Assembly: GCA_963691655.1 (NCBI GenBank)
Contig: OY829328.1
Span: 14,524,704 to 14,588,703, forward strand
Source: Toxonevra muliebris
Taxonomy: Eukaryota; Arthropoda; Insecta; Diptera; Pallopteridae
Direction of reading: 5' to 3'
DNA: 64,000 nt
Shown here: piece by piece, positions 48,867 to 60,889 of the stretch
How the letters are laid out: each line of letters starts with the position of its first letter
How positions within the stretch are numbered: the stretch's first letter is position 1
Position numbers and translations under genes: made by a program
Notes under the pieces: model-generated
Told to the model about the DNA's origin: nothing
Database searches by the model: none
Seen by the model: the letters and a program-made list of their open reading frames with translations, nothing else

Positions 48867-50477
48867 TCACGTACTCAACCAGGTTGAGTTACATGTGCAA
48901 ATTGTTGTTGGAATCACAGGTGCATAGTAAACGCCATTTGCATAAATGAGACCTGGCGGTCCAGCTTGTATTTGTATCGTTTGAGGAACCGTAGCAGCTG
49001 CTGTCTGCTGCTGTGCTTGTTGTTGAGCTTGTTGCTGCTGTTGCTGTTGATGCTCAGCAATGCCAGTCGCTACGGTACAACAAATTGCCGTTGTTGTTCC
49101 GGCCAAAGTCTGTGGCTGTGAATGTGCCTGTTGCACATAGATCGTTTGTGTTGCTTGCTGCGGCTGTTGTGTTGTTGCTAACAATGTAACTGTCTGCTGT
49201 TGCTGCTGGTCACAGCCGCCGCCGCCACCACCACCTCCGCCACCGCCAGCCATCGCCAGCTGCTGTTGATGATACTGCTCTTGCGCGTGTGCCTGCTGCT
49301 GTTGGTGCTGTTCTTTGTAGAAAACCTCTGTGGCCAATGATTGTATCAGCGACAATGTTTGCCGCCGCTCATGCCCCATCAGGCACACCGTTGACATTTC
49401 AACAACTTCACGTAAATGCATCAGGTACTGGTACTGCATTGGCTCCTCCTCCACTCCCCAAAAGTGATTGCGCAAATACGCTTCTAGCTTTACGGTCTGT
49501 GTATTTATATCCGGGAAATCGATAAAGAACCGAGAGCACATATAGCGTTCGAGCGTCTTAATATGCTGCGGGTCGACCGGCTTGTAATTACGCACAAGTA
49601 AATTGCAATACTTGAGCAAGCCGCCGCCACGTATTTCCTCTGGCTGTCGCGTTGAGATCAATTTCTTTTGCAAATGATAGAGTGCTTCCTGAAAATCACC
49701 ATAGACCGATTCCCCCACAACAGTTGGATAGAAATTCTCGGAAATCGGGAGCTGCGCGCAATCATAGAACAATAGTAGCGAGTCAAGCACAATTTGAAAG
49801 GAGTCGACCGAAAATTCAAACTGACGCCGCATCGTATCGACAAACTTCAATTCGACATTCTTGTGGCCAGGCGAATTGCCAAGCGATATGAGTGACCAGC
49901 GATCACCATCGTTATTATTATTGACCTTGACCATTTTGCCGACGTAGGCCTCCTTCAGGGCACATGGCATAATGCGACGCTTGGAGACACCTTCTGGCAA
50001 GAGGTCGAGCAATGTACTCAGTACGGCATTCTTGACACGATCAAAGTGACGTGATGAGGTCAATTCAATGGCAAAGATAAGATCCAAATCATTATATGGC
50101 TGATCTTCCGAAGCTAAAACATGACTAGCTGCTCCACCATTCAAGCGTATATCCTTAACTATCACACCGGCCCCCCCAGATGCAATATCCGCCTCCAGCT
50201 TGCGCCGCACTGAGTTCACTAAGTCTTTTAATGTCACTTCCAATGTAGGAAAATTACCACGTCCATGAATGGCAACTTTCTCATCCATGACGTGATGCAA
50301 TTTGCGCACCTGCTCAAATGAAAGTACAGCAAGGCGCTGAGTCCCACCAGTATCGACGCTCTCGAGTGAACCATGATCGGATGTCGAAGCTATCGAAGAA
50401 CCCGAACTGGGTGATGGTGGTGGTGTTTCAGTGCCACCATCTGAATGAAAACCATCGTCAATTTGATAAGCGTCCAT
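48867..50477 (-). CDS. Tent5: TENT5 (FAM46) terminal nucleotidyltransferase
   Basis: A 536-codon frame. TENT5 proteins are non-canonical poly(A) polymerases that lengthen tails of selected mRNAs (family knowledge). The catalytic region is nearly collinear with vertebrate TENT5. It has [20 protein letters not shown] (residues 111-130) and LDLIF, with N113-G114-G115 and the metal-binding pair D130 and D132. Then come [89 protein letters not shown] and [14 protein letters not shown] (365-378). From about 390 the chain is Gln-rich, with an 11-Gly run at 411-421. The N-terminal 45 residues are Ser/Pro/Gly-rich. The ATG at 50477 is the first Met in the exon. The frame is also open upstream to the splice acceptor at 50533-50532 (TTTTTTTTTCCAG|TGCGG), adding up to 18 codons, so a start in an earlier exon is possible. 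Confidence 0.95.
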   Translation of the reverse strand: MDAYQIDDGFHSDGGTETPPPSPSSGSSIASTSDHGSLESVDTGGTQRLAVLSFEQVRKLHHVMDEKVAIHGRGNFPTLEVTLKDLVNSVRRKLEADIASGGAGVIVKDIRLNGGAASHVLASEDQPYNDLDLIFAIELTSSRHFDRVKNAVLSTLLDLLPEGVSKRRIMPCALKEAYVGKMVKVNNNNDGDRWSLISLGNSPGHKNVELKFVDTMRRQFEFSVDSFQIVLDSLLLFYDCAQLPISENFYPTVVGESVYGDFQEALYHLQKKLISTRQPEEIRGGGLLKYCNLLVRNYKPVDPQHIKTLERYMCSRFFIDFPDINTQTVKLEAYLRNHFWGVEEEPMQYQYLMHLREVVEMSTVCLMGHERRQTLSLIQSLATEVFYKEQHQQQQAHAQEQYHQQQLAMAGGGGGGGGGGGCDQQQQQTVTLLATTQQPQQATQTIYVQQAHSQPQTLAGTTTAICCTVATGIAEHQQQQQQQAQQQAQQQTAAATVPQTIQIQAGPPGLIYANGVYYAPVIPTTICTCNSTWLST

Positions 50478-50531
50478 TCTGTTCGATCTTTGTTGATGAT
50501 ATGACGAATCGGGTGCGTCTAGTGTTCCGCA
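50478..50531 (-). other. Upstream part of the Tent5 main exon
   Basis: 54 bases between the splice acceptor and the ATG. In the Tent5 frame they read [18 protein letters not shown] without a stop. Depending on the upstream exon, this is either 5' untranslated sequence or N-terminal coding sequence. Confidence 0.6.
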
Positions 50532-52119
50532 CTGGAAAAAAAAACAAAAAGAAACAAAAAATATTATTATTTATTATTTTTGTAATAAGTAATTTAAAGA
50601 TTTTATATAACTACAAATACAAATAAATGGAATGAAATAATTTACTGAACTTGTTTTGTTCAGTAAATGATTGAAATTATCCACCAAAAAGAAAATAATC
50701 AAAATTCTCATCTTTAACCTTTTTGCTAGAAAGAGTCAAATTGACTTTATAAATTTAATTGTTCTAGAAACTTTACGCATCATAAAGTAAAAACAGCAAC
50801 TAGTGAATTGGAGAAGTGATTTTGTTTTTGTATTCTTAAAAATAAACGACTTTAATCGAAGTAAATCTATGTAGGGTTGAACGCCTACGACTAGCACAGT
50901 AACACTCACGACTAAACTACTTAAATTGTACTTGAGCTATTACACAAATTCATTATAAATATCATCTACGAGTATTTATATGGTATTATTGAATATTGAA
51001 GAATGAGGATGATTACGATTACACTTGCATATGTATAAATAAATATACAAATAGCACTTGTGAAATATTGAATATTTAATTTTAATATTAATTCCGATTT
51101 TTATAATTCAATTGAATTATATTATAAGTGTAATTACATTTAATACTAACAAAAAACAATAAACAATACAAAAATGTAACGAAAAATATTTTTCAGTTTC
51201 TTCATTATTCAACAACCTACTTAACTACATACAATAAAAAACTGGAAAATGAAATCGAAATGTCCGCATTATTAACATACATACGAAAAATTAAAAAAAA
51301 AAAATATATAAAAACAAAACGAAAACGAAAAAAAGAAGAATTGAAATATTTTGAGGTATTTAATATAATTATTATAATATGCGCAACACATTTTAATATT
51401 CATTACTTGCATACATAAAAAACCATAGAAGAAGACGCTATGCAAAAATAATTTATTCCATTGAAAACCAAAAAACTAAATACAACAAAAAACAAGGCAA
51501 AAAAAGAAAAAAAAAAAAGAAATATTAAAAATTACACAAAAAGAAAAAAAGAAACACTAAAAAACTATAATAAAACTATGATGAAATAAAAAATTAAATG
51601 AAATAATTTAGAAAATTGAAATTTTTTACGCTACGGCTAACTAAGTACGAATTGTATCTATGTAGCTGGCATATGAGTATCTAAGTATTTATATATTGTA
51701 TATACAATATTAATTGCCAAATTTTTATAGTAAGTATGAAAACACTTTTCTCTATTTAATTTTAAATAATTTTAATTAGTTTTTGTACTTTTACTTTTGC
51801 ATGCAGATATTCATATAAAAGTAGTTGAGTACTAGCCAATTGGTTTAGTTATGAAAAAAAAACTTTTTGTATAAAATTATCATTCATCTTTTTTAAATGC
51901 CGGTATTTTAAGTTTATAATAAAAAAAAATTTTAGCGCAGGAGCATTGAGAAAAAGCTACAGAACATTTTTTCTGTAGCTCGTATCTGTGTTACTATTAA
52001 GTTGACACAAACATTCGAATTCAACTTGGGTGTTACCAGGCCTGGGAATACCAAACATTTTTTTAAAACCCTCTCTCTTTCTTTTAATTTTTTTGGGATC
52101 TTCCTAGACTCTTCCACAG

Positions 52120-52465
52120 TTAAGCATACTCTGATACTCTGTTCAAGATCACGTGAAATTCCACGACAAACCTCATATAAAGTTAAATAAGCACGAAACA
52201 TTTCGCGAGATATTAGCCAAAATAGTATTGTGTTCTCTCTCGTGAAATACTCTCAACATGAGTCTGAAGAGAAGTCCGCAACATTTTTCTGCGCAAATTT
52301 AAATGAACGTGCCATTTAATTAGTCGTGGAAAACGACATCAAGCATTTTTTTTTTGCCTATTTCAAGGGGTTTCTAAGAACTTTGTTTTGCAACATTTGC
52401 TCTTGAAATGGCACATTCCACTGCAACATTAATGCATATTGCCAACGAAATTTAACTAGACTTAA
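52120..52465 (+). repeat. Dispersed repeat C, copy 1
   Basis: Begins CACGTGAAATTCCACGACAA (52151) after CTCTGTTC, and ends near TTGCCAACGAAATTT (52449). The element at 54395-54690 has the same landmarks in reverse order and orientation, including CTTTGTTTTGCAACATTT. It is a diverged, non-coding, MITE-like element. Confidence 0.65.
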
Positions 52466-54115
52466 CGATCGATGGAATTTAACTATAAGCAATTCAGGGG
52501 GTTACATTCTTTTGGATTTCTCCGATTATCATTGTAACTTTATACTACTTTAGACATGACTAGATCCAAAATAAAAGTTAGTACAAGCATTCGTCGATGT
52601 ATAACTTTTGATTTATTGCTTCAGTGGTAACAAAGATTTCACTGATTTTTATATGTAAATGCCACATATTTTGTTATTGTATGAAATTAATTTTTGTATA
52701 TTACTAATTCTTACTCTCAAGTCCTTATCAGATTCTAAATATAATTGAAGTCTGAAATTAGGTTTAATATCTTTCACACAGAGCTGGTTCAACGCACAAA
52801 TGCGATTTCTGAGTGCAATTCTGGGGGGTTTTAGAAGTAAATTTTTTTAAAATAATTACGGGAGATCAAAATTGATGCTAATAGTTATTCCCCATGTTAA
52901 ATGAATTGATAAACCGAATTCTTCTTTCATATTACCAGCAAACGCTCTTGCGCCACCAAAATTCAGATTCTTTATTTTTTTTAATTAGTAAGTCGGAGTC
53001 ATAGAAAATTTTGTCAACTTTTGGAGGAAACAAGTTTTCAATAAAATATTAAAACCTTTCTGTATATTGCCTGCAGTTAGCTCTTGGGTTATGTAAATAA
53101 AATTGCTGAAATTTGCATCTCTAGTCCCCAGGTTGCATCATTCGTAATGAAACAGTAAACTTTTGTAAGTATATTTTATTAAAGATTTTCGGTTTGACCT
53201 CTGGCTTACTTTTAATTTTCATCACTGCGATCTTTTTACACTCTATATGATTTGAAATGAACACCCTTTTTGATTTTTTTCTTTTCTTTTGAGACTAAAT
53301 TTGAATGAAGGTTTTTTGTTAAATATAGAATGGTGTGGCTGATTTTTCGTTTCCTTTAATATTTATTAAGCAAACAAATTTCAAAAATCAATTTGTAAAG
53401 TCATTTTAATTACGATTTTTCAACTTTTAAAATTATTGATTAATGAATCTATGATTTATTGACGTTTTGCTAAAAAATAAAAAAGCAAAAAAAAAAAAAA
53501 AACAAGCTATGTGACCTTAACACGCACACTCACACACTAAAGTTGGCGATATTTTTAGCAACAAATAACTGGACACAAACACATGCATACAAATCCACTT
53601 ATTTATAGATAGATAGAACGGGAGTACTTTGAACTTCATAATTAACAAAAATTTGGATTTCATACTTCGTTTTACTTTTCTTAGAATTTTTCATACATAC
53701 AAATAATAATAAAAAAAAAACACAATAACAAAAGAAACCATAAGGCGGATACACGCTTCAGTCATAATTTTCAATACGAAATTTTATTTTCATTTGAATT
53801 TTATTTTTATACATACTTACATTCGTACATACAGACATATGTAGTATATATAATTTTTTTTTTTTGTCTTTTTTATATAATTTTTTATTTCCTTATTAAT
53901 ATTAGGTATTATTGTGTTTAAACAATTTACGATCACAAATTTATTTGTGTTTTTCATTCAAAGTTTAATTTTTGCATACAAAAATATAGATTTCGAGTTC
54001 GAACTTTACACTCATTAGGTTGGGGACTACAGCACTCGAATGTTTATACATAAACCCATTGGTAAAGTTTAATAATGCCAATTGATGAATTCCTCACTCA
54101 AATTTAAATTTTTTT

Positions 54116-54354
54116 GAAGATAGTCTAGTGGGTAGTGCTCTAGGCTTTCACCCGGGAGGTTCCGGTTCGATTCCCCTCTTCGTCTAGTGGTTAATTCTCA
54201 TAACCCTCTTATATCTACTATCAATATGAAGTGTACTAGAATTATAAGAAAGTGTACAAGTACAATGATAAAACCACCAAGTAGTAACAAAAATGTGGTA
54301 TTACAATGGCCCGTTCAGACCTAAGGGTATTTCTAGACAATAACTCCAACCAAC
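54116..54354 (+). mobile_element. tRNA-Glu-like SINE carrying a LINE 3' tail
   Basis: The head (54116-54183) has a full RNA polymerase III promoter: A box TAGTCTAGTGGG and B box GGTTCGATTCC. Its anticodon-region sequence GGCTTTCACCC is like tRNA-Glu(TTC). The 3' part reads GTGGTATTACAATGGCCC ... ACTCCAACCAAC, which parallels the end of the LINE at 31.9 kb (GTGGTATCACAATGAGCC ... CACTCCAACC). So it has a tRNA-derived head and a LINE-derived tail. The cloverleaf is incomplete, so it is not a working tRNA gene. Confidence 0.75.
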
Positions 54355-54394
54355 ACAATTCGAAGCGAATGCAAACAGAACTACATTCTAGTAT

Positions 54395-54690
54395 TATGTT
54401 CGTTTGCGTGAAATTTCGTTGGCAACATACATTAATTTAGTAATGGAATTTGTCACTTAAAGAGAAAATGTTGCAAAACAAAGTTCTTAAAAACCCCTTG
54501 AAGTATGCTAACATTTTAATACGTGCAGAGAAATATGAGAACAACTCATGTTGCTAGTATTTCTCAAGAGAAAAAAGAGTACAATTTTAACTAATATATC
54601 GTGAAATATTTCGCACTTATATAATCAGCTGCTTTTTTATATGGAATTTGTCGTGGAATTTCACGTGAACTGGAACAGAGTATAAAACTC
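54395..54690 (-). repeat. Dispersed repeat C, copy 2
   Basis: Inverted relative of 52120-52465. TTTCGTTGGCAAC lies at the left and GTCGTGGAATTTCACGTGAA at the right. The ends are GTGAAATT-containing and roughly inverted, as in a MITE. Confidence 0.65.
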
Positions 54691-54734
54691 AAATAAAAAT
54701 GAAATCTTCATCTTTTATGACACAACAGCCTAAA

Positions 54735-54935
54735 CCAAGCTTTTTTCGTGTTCATTCATGCTGTGTACACAACTGAAAGGGACGGACCTATAGCTTTATG
54801 CAAAATTCGAACGACGAAATGAAAAGGTTTTCTTAGGTAATTTTTACTTAGGTTTGTCATTGTCTGCCAAGACGTGATGACGTGTAGATTAATTTATATT
54901 TCCGATTTTTAATTTTTTGACTGTGCCGAGTATTG
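54735..54935 (-). mobile_element. tRNA-derived SINE fragment, minus orientation
   Basis: Contains GGACCTATAGCTTTATGC, TAGGTTTGTCATTG and GACTGTGCCGAGTATTGAA in the order seen in the minus-strand SINE at 4105-4443. The head is damaged. Confidence 0.6.
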
Positions 54936-57900
54936 AACACTGGCAAAGCACATTAGCATACAAGACAAGCACAGTTGTTTTAACTTGAATTAATGATGAC
55001 TTTTTAAAAAGTAAAAGCAAGCATGCACTTTGCAGTCAAAATGTTTTTTCATCAACTGTGTAATGTAAAAAGTAAATTACAATTTTGATTCCATTCCCTT
55101 GTATTTCCGAAGCCTTTACTCTGTACCCAATTTTCAGATATGTGGAAAATCAATTTTAGAATATATTCATTTGAATTAAAAAAGTCAACGATTTTCATTA
55201 TATATTTTCCCACTGGGTATCATTGTATATGCATGTATTTTATTCTTCTATGTTTGTTTTTGGTTTACTTGCTCTTTTTCTTCTGTGTATTTTTACCTAC
55301 TAATTAACGATATTTGCCAATCATCATGACAGTTAATACAGAGTGATTTTATTGATTCTCAATATTTGTGTACGTGCACTGGAAAGGAAAAACTCAAGAA
55401 AGTACATTTAGAAAATTTATTTTTAATGCTGGCAAAATTTTTCTAAGACATGTGGTATGGTGGTTAGATGTATTAAAATGTTTTAAAACTTTTGAGTGCC
55501 TTTCAATAACTTCCTCATAAATAAATAATAAGCAAGATAGTTTTGTAATCAATAGAAAAAATTACAATTTTTATTGCAAAAAAATAATAATAATAATTAA
55601 TCAAAACAATATGGTGTTAAATTTATAAGTGCATCAGGCATGGGTTTTCCATGATTATTGAAGCTTATGTAACTTCTGAAATATGAGTGGGAAAAAGTAG
55701 TATAGAATAGAAAAAAACATTTAATATGCAAGTTTTGTTGGAAAATATTTCTTGAATTTAAATTTGACTGGGTAATAGTAGGAAGAATTACTTTTTGTGT
55801 GCTTTAGATGATCTTAACTCAGTATCGAGTTGCCCTTGTGTACACATGTGTTCAAACATTCTTCCGCACCAAGATTAATAAGATCTGCAAGATATCCTCA
55901 AACCAGTTTAGAATTTAGAATTTCAATTGTTCAAATAATAACAAAAATATTGTATTTATTGCACACGCAACAAGTTGAGGCTACTATTAAATGACAAATG
56001 GGTTTTTTATTGGTATAGAACAAAAAAAAAAGAAGCATTTAACAAGCGATTTTATTTTACATATGTATTTATATTGTATTGAATTAATTTTTTCTTTTAA
56101 GCTAAAATGAATTAAAGTTTTCGTTTAAATTGAAATTAAATGTTGTTATTGTTTTAAACTTTTTATGTGTGTGTTTTTTTTTATTGCCAATAAATAGACT
56201 AAATTAAATTTTGCACACAACTCCCAAGGGAATGTGACCACACACAAATAAACACACACACACGCAATAAATACTAAAGTATTATTTATTAAATTATATA
56301 TTTCGTGGCTGTTGTTGTTGTCCCTGCTATTATTATTTAATTTTACAATAAATCAATTGCTCATATTATTTTTTTTTTTTGCTCTCTGAAGTACATATGT
56401 ACATAGGTAAAAATTAAAAGGAGTGTGGGCGTTAAGTAGAACGCAAACAGACAAAAGAAACAAATGAAGAAAAACAAAAATCAAAAACACCTGCACAGGG
56501 TAGAAATTATAGATACATATGTAAAAAAACAAAATAAAAAAAACAAAAATTACCAGATGAGTAAATAAATGAATACGAAATAATAGCACGATTGATTTTA
56601 ATTTTTTATATACATAAACAAACATGCTGAAAAAAATATGTCAGTAGTTTTGTTAAATAATATTAAATAGTTTATTTACAAAATACGCGTACAATATTTG
56701 AAATAGTTTTTTGTATTTTTGTTTAGTTTTTTTTTCAATTGAACCTTCGAAAGGAAATGATATTAGGTGCGTGCGATTCATTATCTACTAGCGTGAATTT
56801 TATTTCAATTTTGGACAAGTAGGCAGGAAAGGGTCAAGGTTCCATGCTTATGAAATATTTGGTGTTCTGTTGCTTTTTCGTTTTTTTTTTTACGATTCTT
56901 ACAGAACAACAACAGAACTTTAAGAAAAATGCATCGAAGCATTTGATGGTTAAGGAATAAGATATTCTTAAGCAATACAATTAAAAGTTAATTCTAAGGG
57001 AAACAGTTTCATGTATTTATTTTGGTTATTTAAAGTTAATCCCAAGTTTCCGTATGTAAGACATTGACAAATTGATAAAAAACAAATTCGAAATAAAAAT
57101 TTATGTGCATTATGAACATCCTAGTAAGCATTATTCTTTTTTTGGGTTTTTTTAAATGAAAAATCAAATCCCCCTTTTATAAAATATTTATTAAAATTTT
57201 TTTTATTCATACTGTCTAAAAGTTTTATTTTTTCATTGGGTGTTAAGGCCGTTTCAAAGACAGTCGTAACGTTCAAATTAGTTTTATGTCTGTTCGAGAT
57301 GTCTCAGACCACCACGGCAAGTTCTGGCGTTATTCTTCTCGATAAATAAGTTTTTTCTCACACTTTTTCTCCATAAAATAAAATAGTTACGTTACAATTT
57401 TCCTTCAAAGTCACTAACAACTTTCAGATAGCAAAAACCGAAATTATCTTTTACAAATTTTTCGTTTTGAAATCTGGTTTTCTTTAAAAATAATTAAGTA
57501 TATAAAAAATAAAATGATCGTGAATCTGCACTTTACTATGTTTTAACAAACTCACATTAATTTTTATTGGTTTCAGATATTCAATGCGTTAAGAGTGTCA
57601 TTCTGAACATTGAAAAGTAAAAAAATATTTTTTAAACTTATGCCAAAATTCACTCTAGTTGCGGAATATAGTCACGGCTTTTTATTTAGAACATCAAAAA
57701 ATTGAGTAGGCCAGCGTATTATACTCAACCAAATTTAATGGAGAATTTGTGGAGATTATTTTTCCATAAAATATATAACACCAGAAGCCATGCCAAAACT
57801 TTGATAGCTGCCTTAGCAGATTGGCAAAAAAAAAAAAAAAAAAATCGTTACTGCAATGAAAAAACTAAAAGTGTACATAAAATTACCTTGTGCGACAAAA

Positions 57901-59780
57901 TTTTTCGGTATTGAATGATCAACTAAAAGTAGACGTATGTATATAGTAAACAAAAACCGCTAAAAGTTCAGTCTGATCAGTTTCCAAAATAAATAAATAT
58001 ATTTTTTTTTTTGAGTACTTGAATTTTTCATACAAAAATAGCGAAAAAACTCTACAACTTTTTGACTCATTTTCGGATATTTAGATAGATAGACCAAGCA
58101 AATGGCATAGCATGCAGAATTGTAAAGCAAATCAAACTAAATAAGTTTACCCAACAACTTTCAAAGTATGATCAATAAAACAAAATAATTGAATATGATT
58201 TGATTGATTACTTTATATCTCTACATACTTTCATTTGATTATCTCAAATTTGTCGCACAGTGTTATATTTAAAATTTAAACTCTAAAAAAAAAATTATCC
58301 ACTTAAAACAAAAAAACCAAAAATCTTTTTTTCTTAAATTTCTGGCACTGACCTTATCTTTTTGAAACGATTAATTATGCGTTGGAATGAAACGCTGCAA
58401 CTATTTAAAATAAAATTATAAAACTAGAGGTCGTCATTTCTCACGAGCATTTCATTAGTTGAATATTTAAAAAAAAAGAAGAAAATCGTTGTCATAGAGA
58501 GGGAATATTTGCACTTTTTGGGGATTCACAGAATTTTTCAAAGAAATTTACCAAAAAGTTTGGACTCAAGACATCTCAAATAAAGCAAAACCAACGAGTG
58601 AAAAAGAATTTTATAATATTTTCTATAGAATACATAAAAAACTTATAAAAAAATGTTTAAAAATGAATCGTTATAAATTTTCATTAGCTTTTTTTTACAA
58701 AACTTCAAATGTTAAAAAATAAAAAAATTTGAATAAATTTTTGTACCTTTTTTTTTTGCATTTTACAATTCAACTTCTTTATTTAATGCCGCAGTACTTC
58801 ATATTTCAGTTTTCCATATTTCTCCAAAACTTTTGTTATTTTATTATCCATTCTTTTATATTAAATCTTAATTCAAAATTCATAATAGCATTTTATTAGG
58901 TAAAAACACTTAAAGCGAGAAGAACAATCGAAAAAAATCAAGACTTTAGGAAGTTACATGCAAGTCAAAAATTGCTCAAGTTTTCTGGACAATTAGGATT
59001 TCTGAACTTAAGAAATCCGAGCGTTCACTGTACCTATATATAGTACACAATTTGCGTGGGAATTTGCAGTATGGCTACAAAAAATTGCCACATGTGTAAA
59101 TAAATAAAAGTGAATTTTGTTTTATCTCTCTCCAAAAAAAAAATATATGTATATTTTTCAATCTATAAATAAAACGAAAATCAACTTCAAAAATAAAAAA
59201 GATTTAGTTGAAATTTTTGTATTTTTGTCAAATTTTTGCTCATAGTTAATGATTGTCTAATTTTTGACTTTCGTCTACTTAAAAAAGAAAAAATTAAAAA
59301 ACCACACACACAAAAATACACTTCAACGTCATCACACTAAAAACGCACGCACACACGTTCACACAGATACGAGCACACTTTAATATATAAAAGAAAAAAA
59401 ATCAAGTATTTAAAAATTATAAAAGAAAGAAAAAAAAGATAATCTTGTTTTAAAAAATTTATAATTAAGACTCTCAGATTTCACAGAATTTTTATAATTT
59501 TTATAAAATTTTTATTAATTAACAATTGGAAGTTTCTCGTTAAAATTTTTTTGCCATATCTTTTCTTAGTTTTCGTCTAGCTTTCAACTAATAGGTAAGT
59601 ACACAAGTTGAGTGGTTGTTTTTGTAGTCAATTTGTTTAAATCGCCCATGAAAACTTTTAAATTCTTTAACAAAAATAATATTATAAAAGTATATAGCTT
59701 AACACATACATATGTATATAGTATATATGATATATGTATAAAGATAGTATTACGTATTGTGTAGTAGTATAAGAAAAAAA

Positions 59781-60880
59781 TCGTACCGAACTATTGTGGA
59801 ATCCGTGTTTACCACATCGATGTCAATCGTCAGTAGATAAAGATGATGATGTTTTTATTGACGATGATAATTATAACAATATAATAAACTACAATATCAA
59901 ACGTATGGGCTGAGCGAGCAACAGGGAACGTGAAACTTTGTTGCGTGATGTAGCGTACTGAAACCAACGAAAATAACAAAAAAAATCAAACGAGAATCTT
60001 TTGTTCGCGTATATGAATGAAGTGTGATCAAACCGCGTCGATTTTTCTAGTCTTTTTTATTTCTATTTCTGTAATGTTTCAAATTATATTTACTTTGTAA
60101 TTATAAATTATTTCTTTCAATTTTATTTAATTATGATTTTAATTTTGTTTTTGTGTTTTTTCTTTATTTATATATATGTATATAGTTAAGTTTCTAACAC
60201 TTTCATTTATTTTAATTCAATTATTTTCAATATATATTAGATATATAGGTATTTCTTTTATTTTTAGCAAAGATATTTTTATGTTGTTGTTCGATTCACT
60301 TGTAAAATCGCACTATTTTTGACTTCTTTGAGTTCACCTTAATACACAGACTAATGTCGCTGTGAAATAAAATTGTTCGACTTAACACGTTGGGAGTTTG
60401 AAATTAAACTGATTCCAGTTGTTAAAACATTTGAGAATATTCAATTCAGTATTCGTTTTACACATTCACCCGATTTCACTCATATTGAAAAGCTTTTTTG
60501 AGTTTTTGAGTGCTTTTTCGTTTTTATCGCTTCCATAAGTATCTACGAGTATCTACGAGTGCTTACTATTGCGTTAATGTATTTTTCTCTATATTTTTGA
60601 CTCAGAGAATGTTAGTACTCTGACGTCACGTTAAAAAAAATGCATTACACAAATGAGTAGAATATAGAGTATGAGTAGAATATAGAGTATGAGTAGAGTA
60701 TAGAGTATGAGTAGAGTATTAAACAGAATGTGAGTATTTATATATACAGAAAAACAAATTAAGCTTTTTATACAACGCATATGATTATAACAGCAGCGCT
60801 GTTAAACATCAGAGATATAAAACTAACATGTTAAGTTGTTTTTCTCTATCTTTATACTATATATAATCGTAGAGCTGTGT
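59781..60880 (-). promoter_or_regulatory. Possible Tent5 first-exon or promoter region
   Basis: 59790-60050 is more balanced in base composition than its surroundings. On the minus strand it shows an initiator-like TCAGTA (59964-59959) followed by a donor-like GTG|GTAAAC near 59812. A perfect CRE-type palindrome TGACGTCA lies at 60621-60628. These are weak, short signals. No transcript evidence is available from sequence alone. Confidence 0.2.
60653..60720. repeat. 18-bp minisatellite, about 3.8 units
   Basis: The unit ATGAGTAGAATATAGAGT is repeated at 60653, 60671 and 60689, with a partial unit at 60707. There are G/A changes in units 3 and 4. Confidence 0.9.
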
Positions 60881-60889
60881 GCGTATGTT

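Larger units (their letters stand above)
50532..59780 (-). other. Probable 5' intron of Tent5
   Basis: The acceptor at 50532 demands an upstream exon, and no other gene is visible to the right edge, so this AT-rich stretch is best read as intron. It contains the inverted repeat pair near 52.3 and 54.5 kb, two SINEs, and homopolymer or CA-rich runs (53470, 56250, 59300-59360). No exon was recognised. Confidence 0.45.

Noticed and set aside
49289..49891. Plus-strand frames of 78 and 79 codons
   Set aside because: Shadows of the Tent5 coding sequence on the other strand.
54116..54183. tRNA-Glu gene
   Set aside because: The A and B boxes are good, but the T stem and one anticodon-stem pair do not close, and the sequence runs on into a LINE-type tail, so it is a SINE head.
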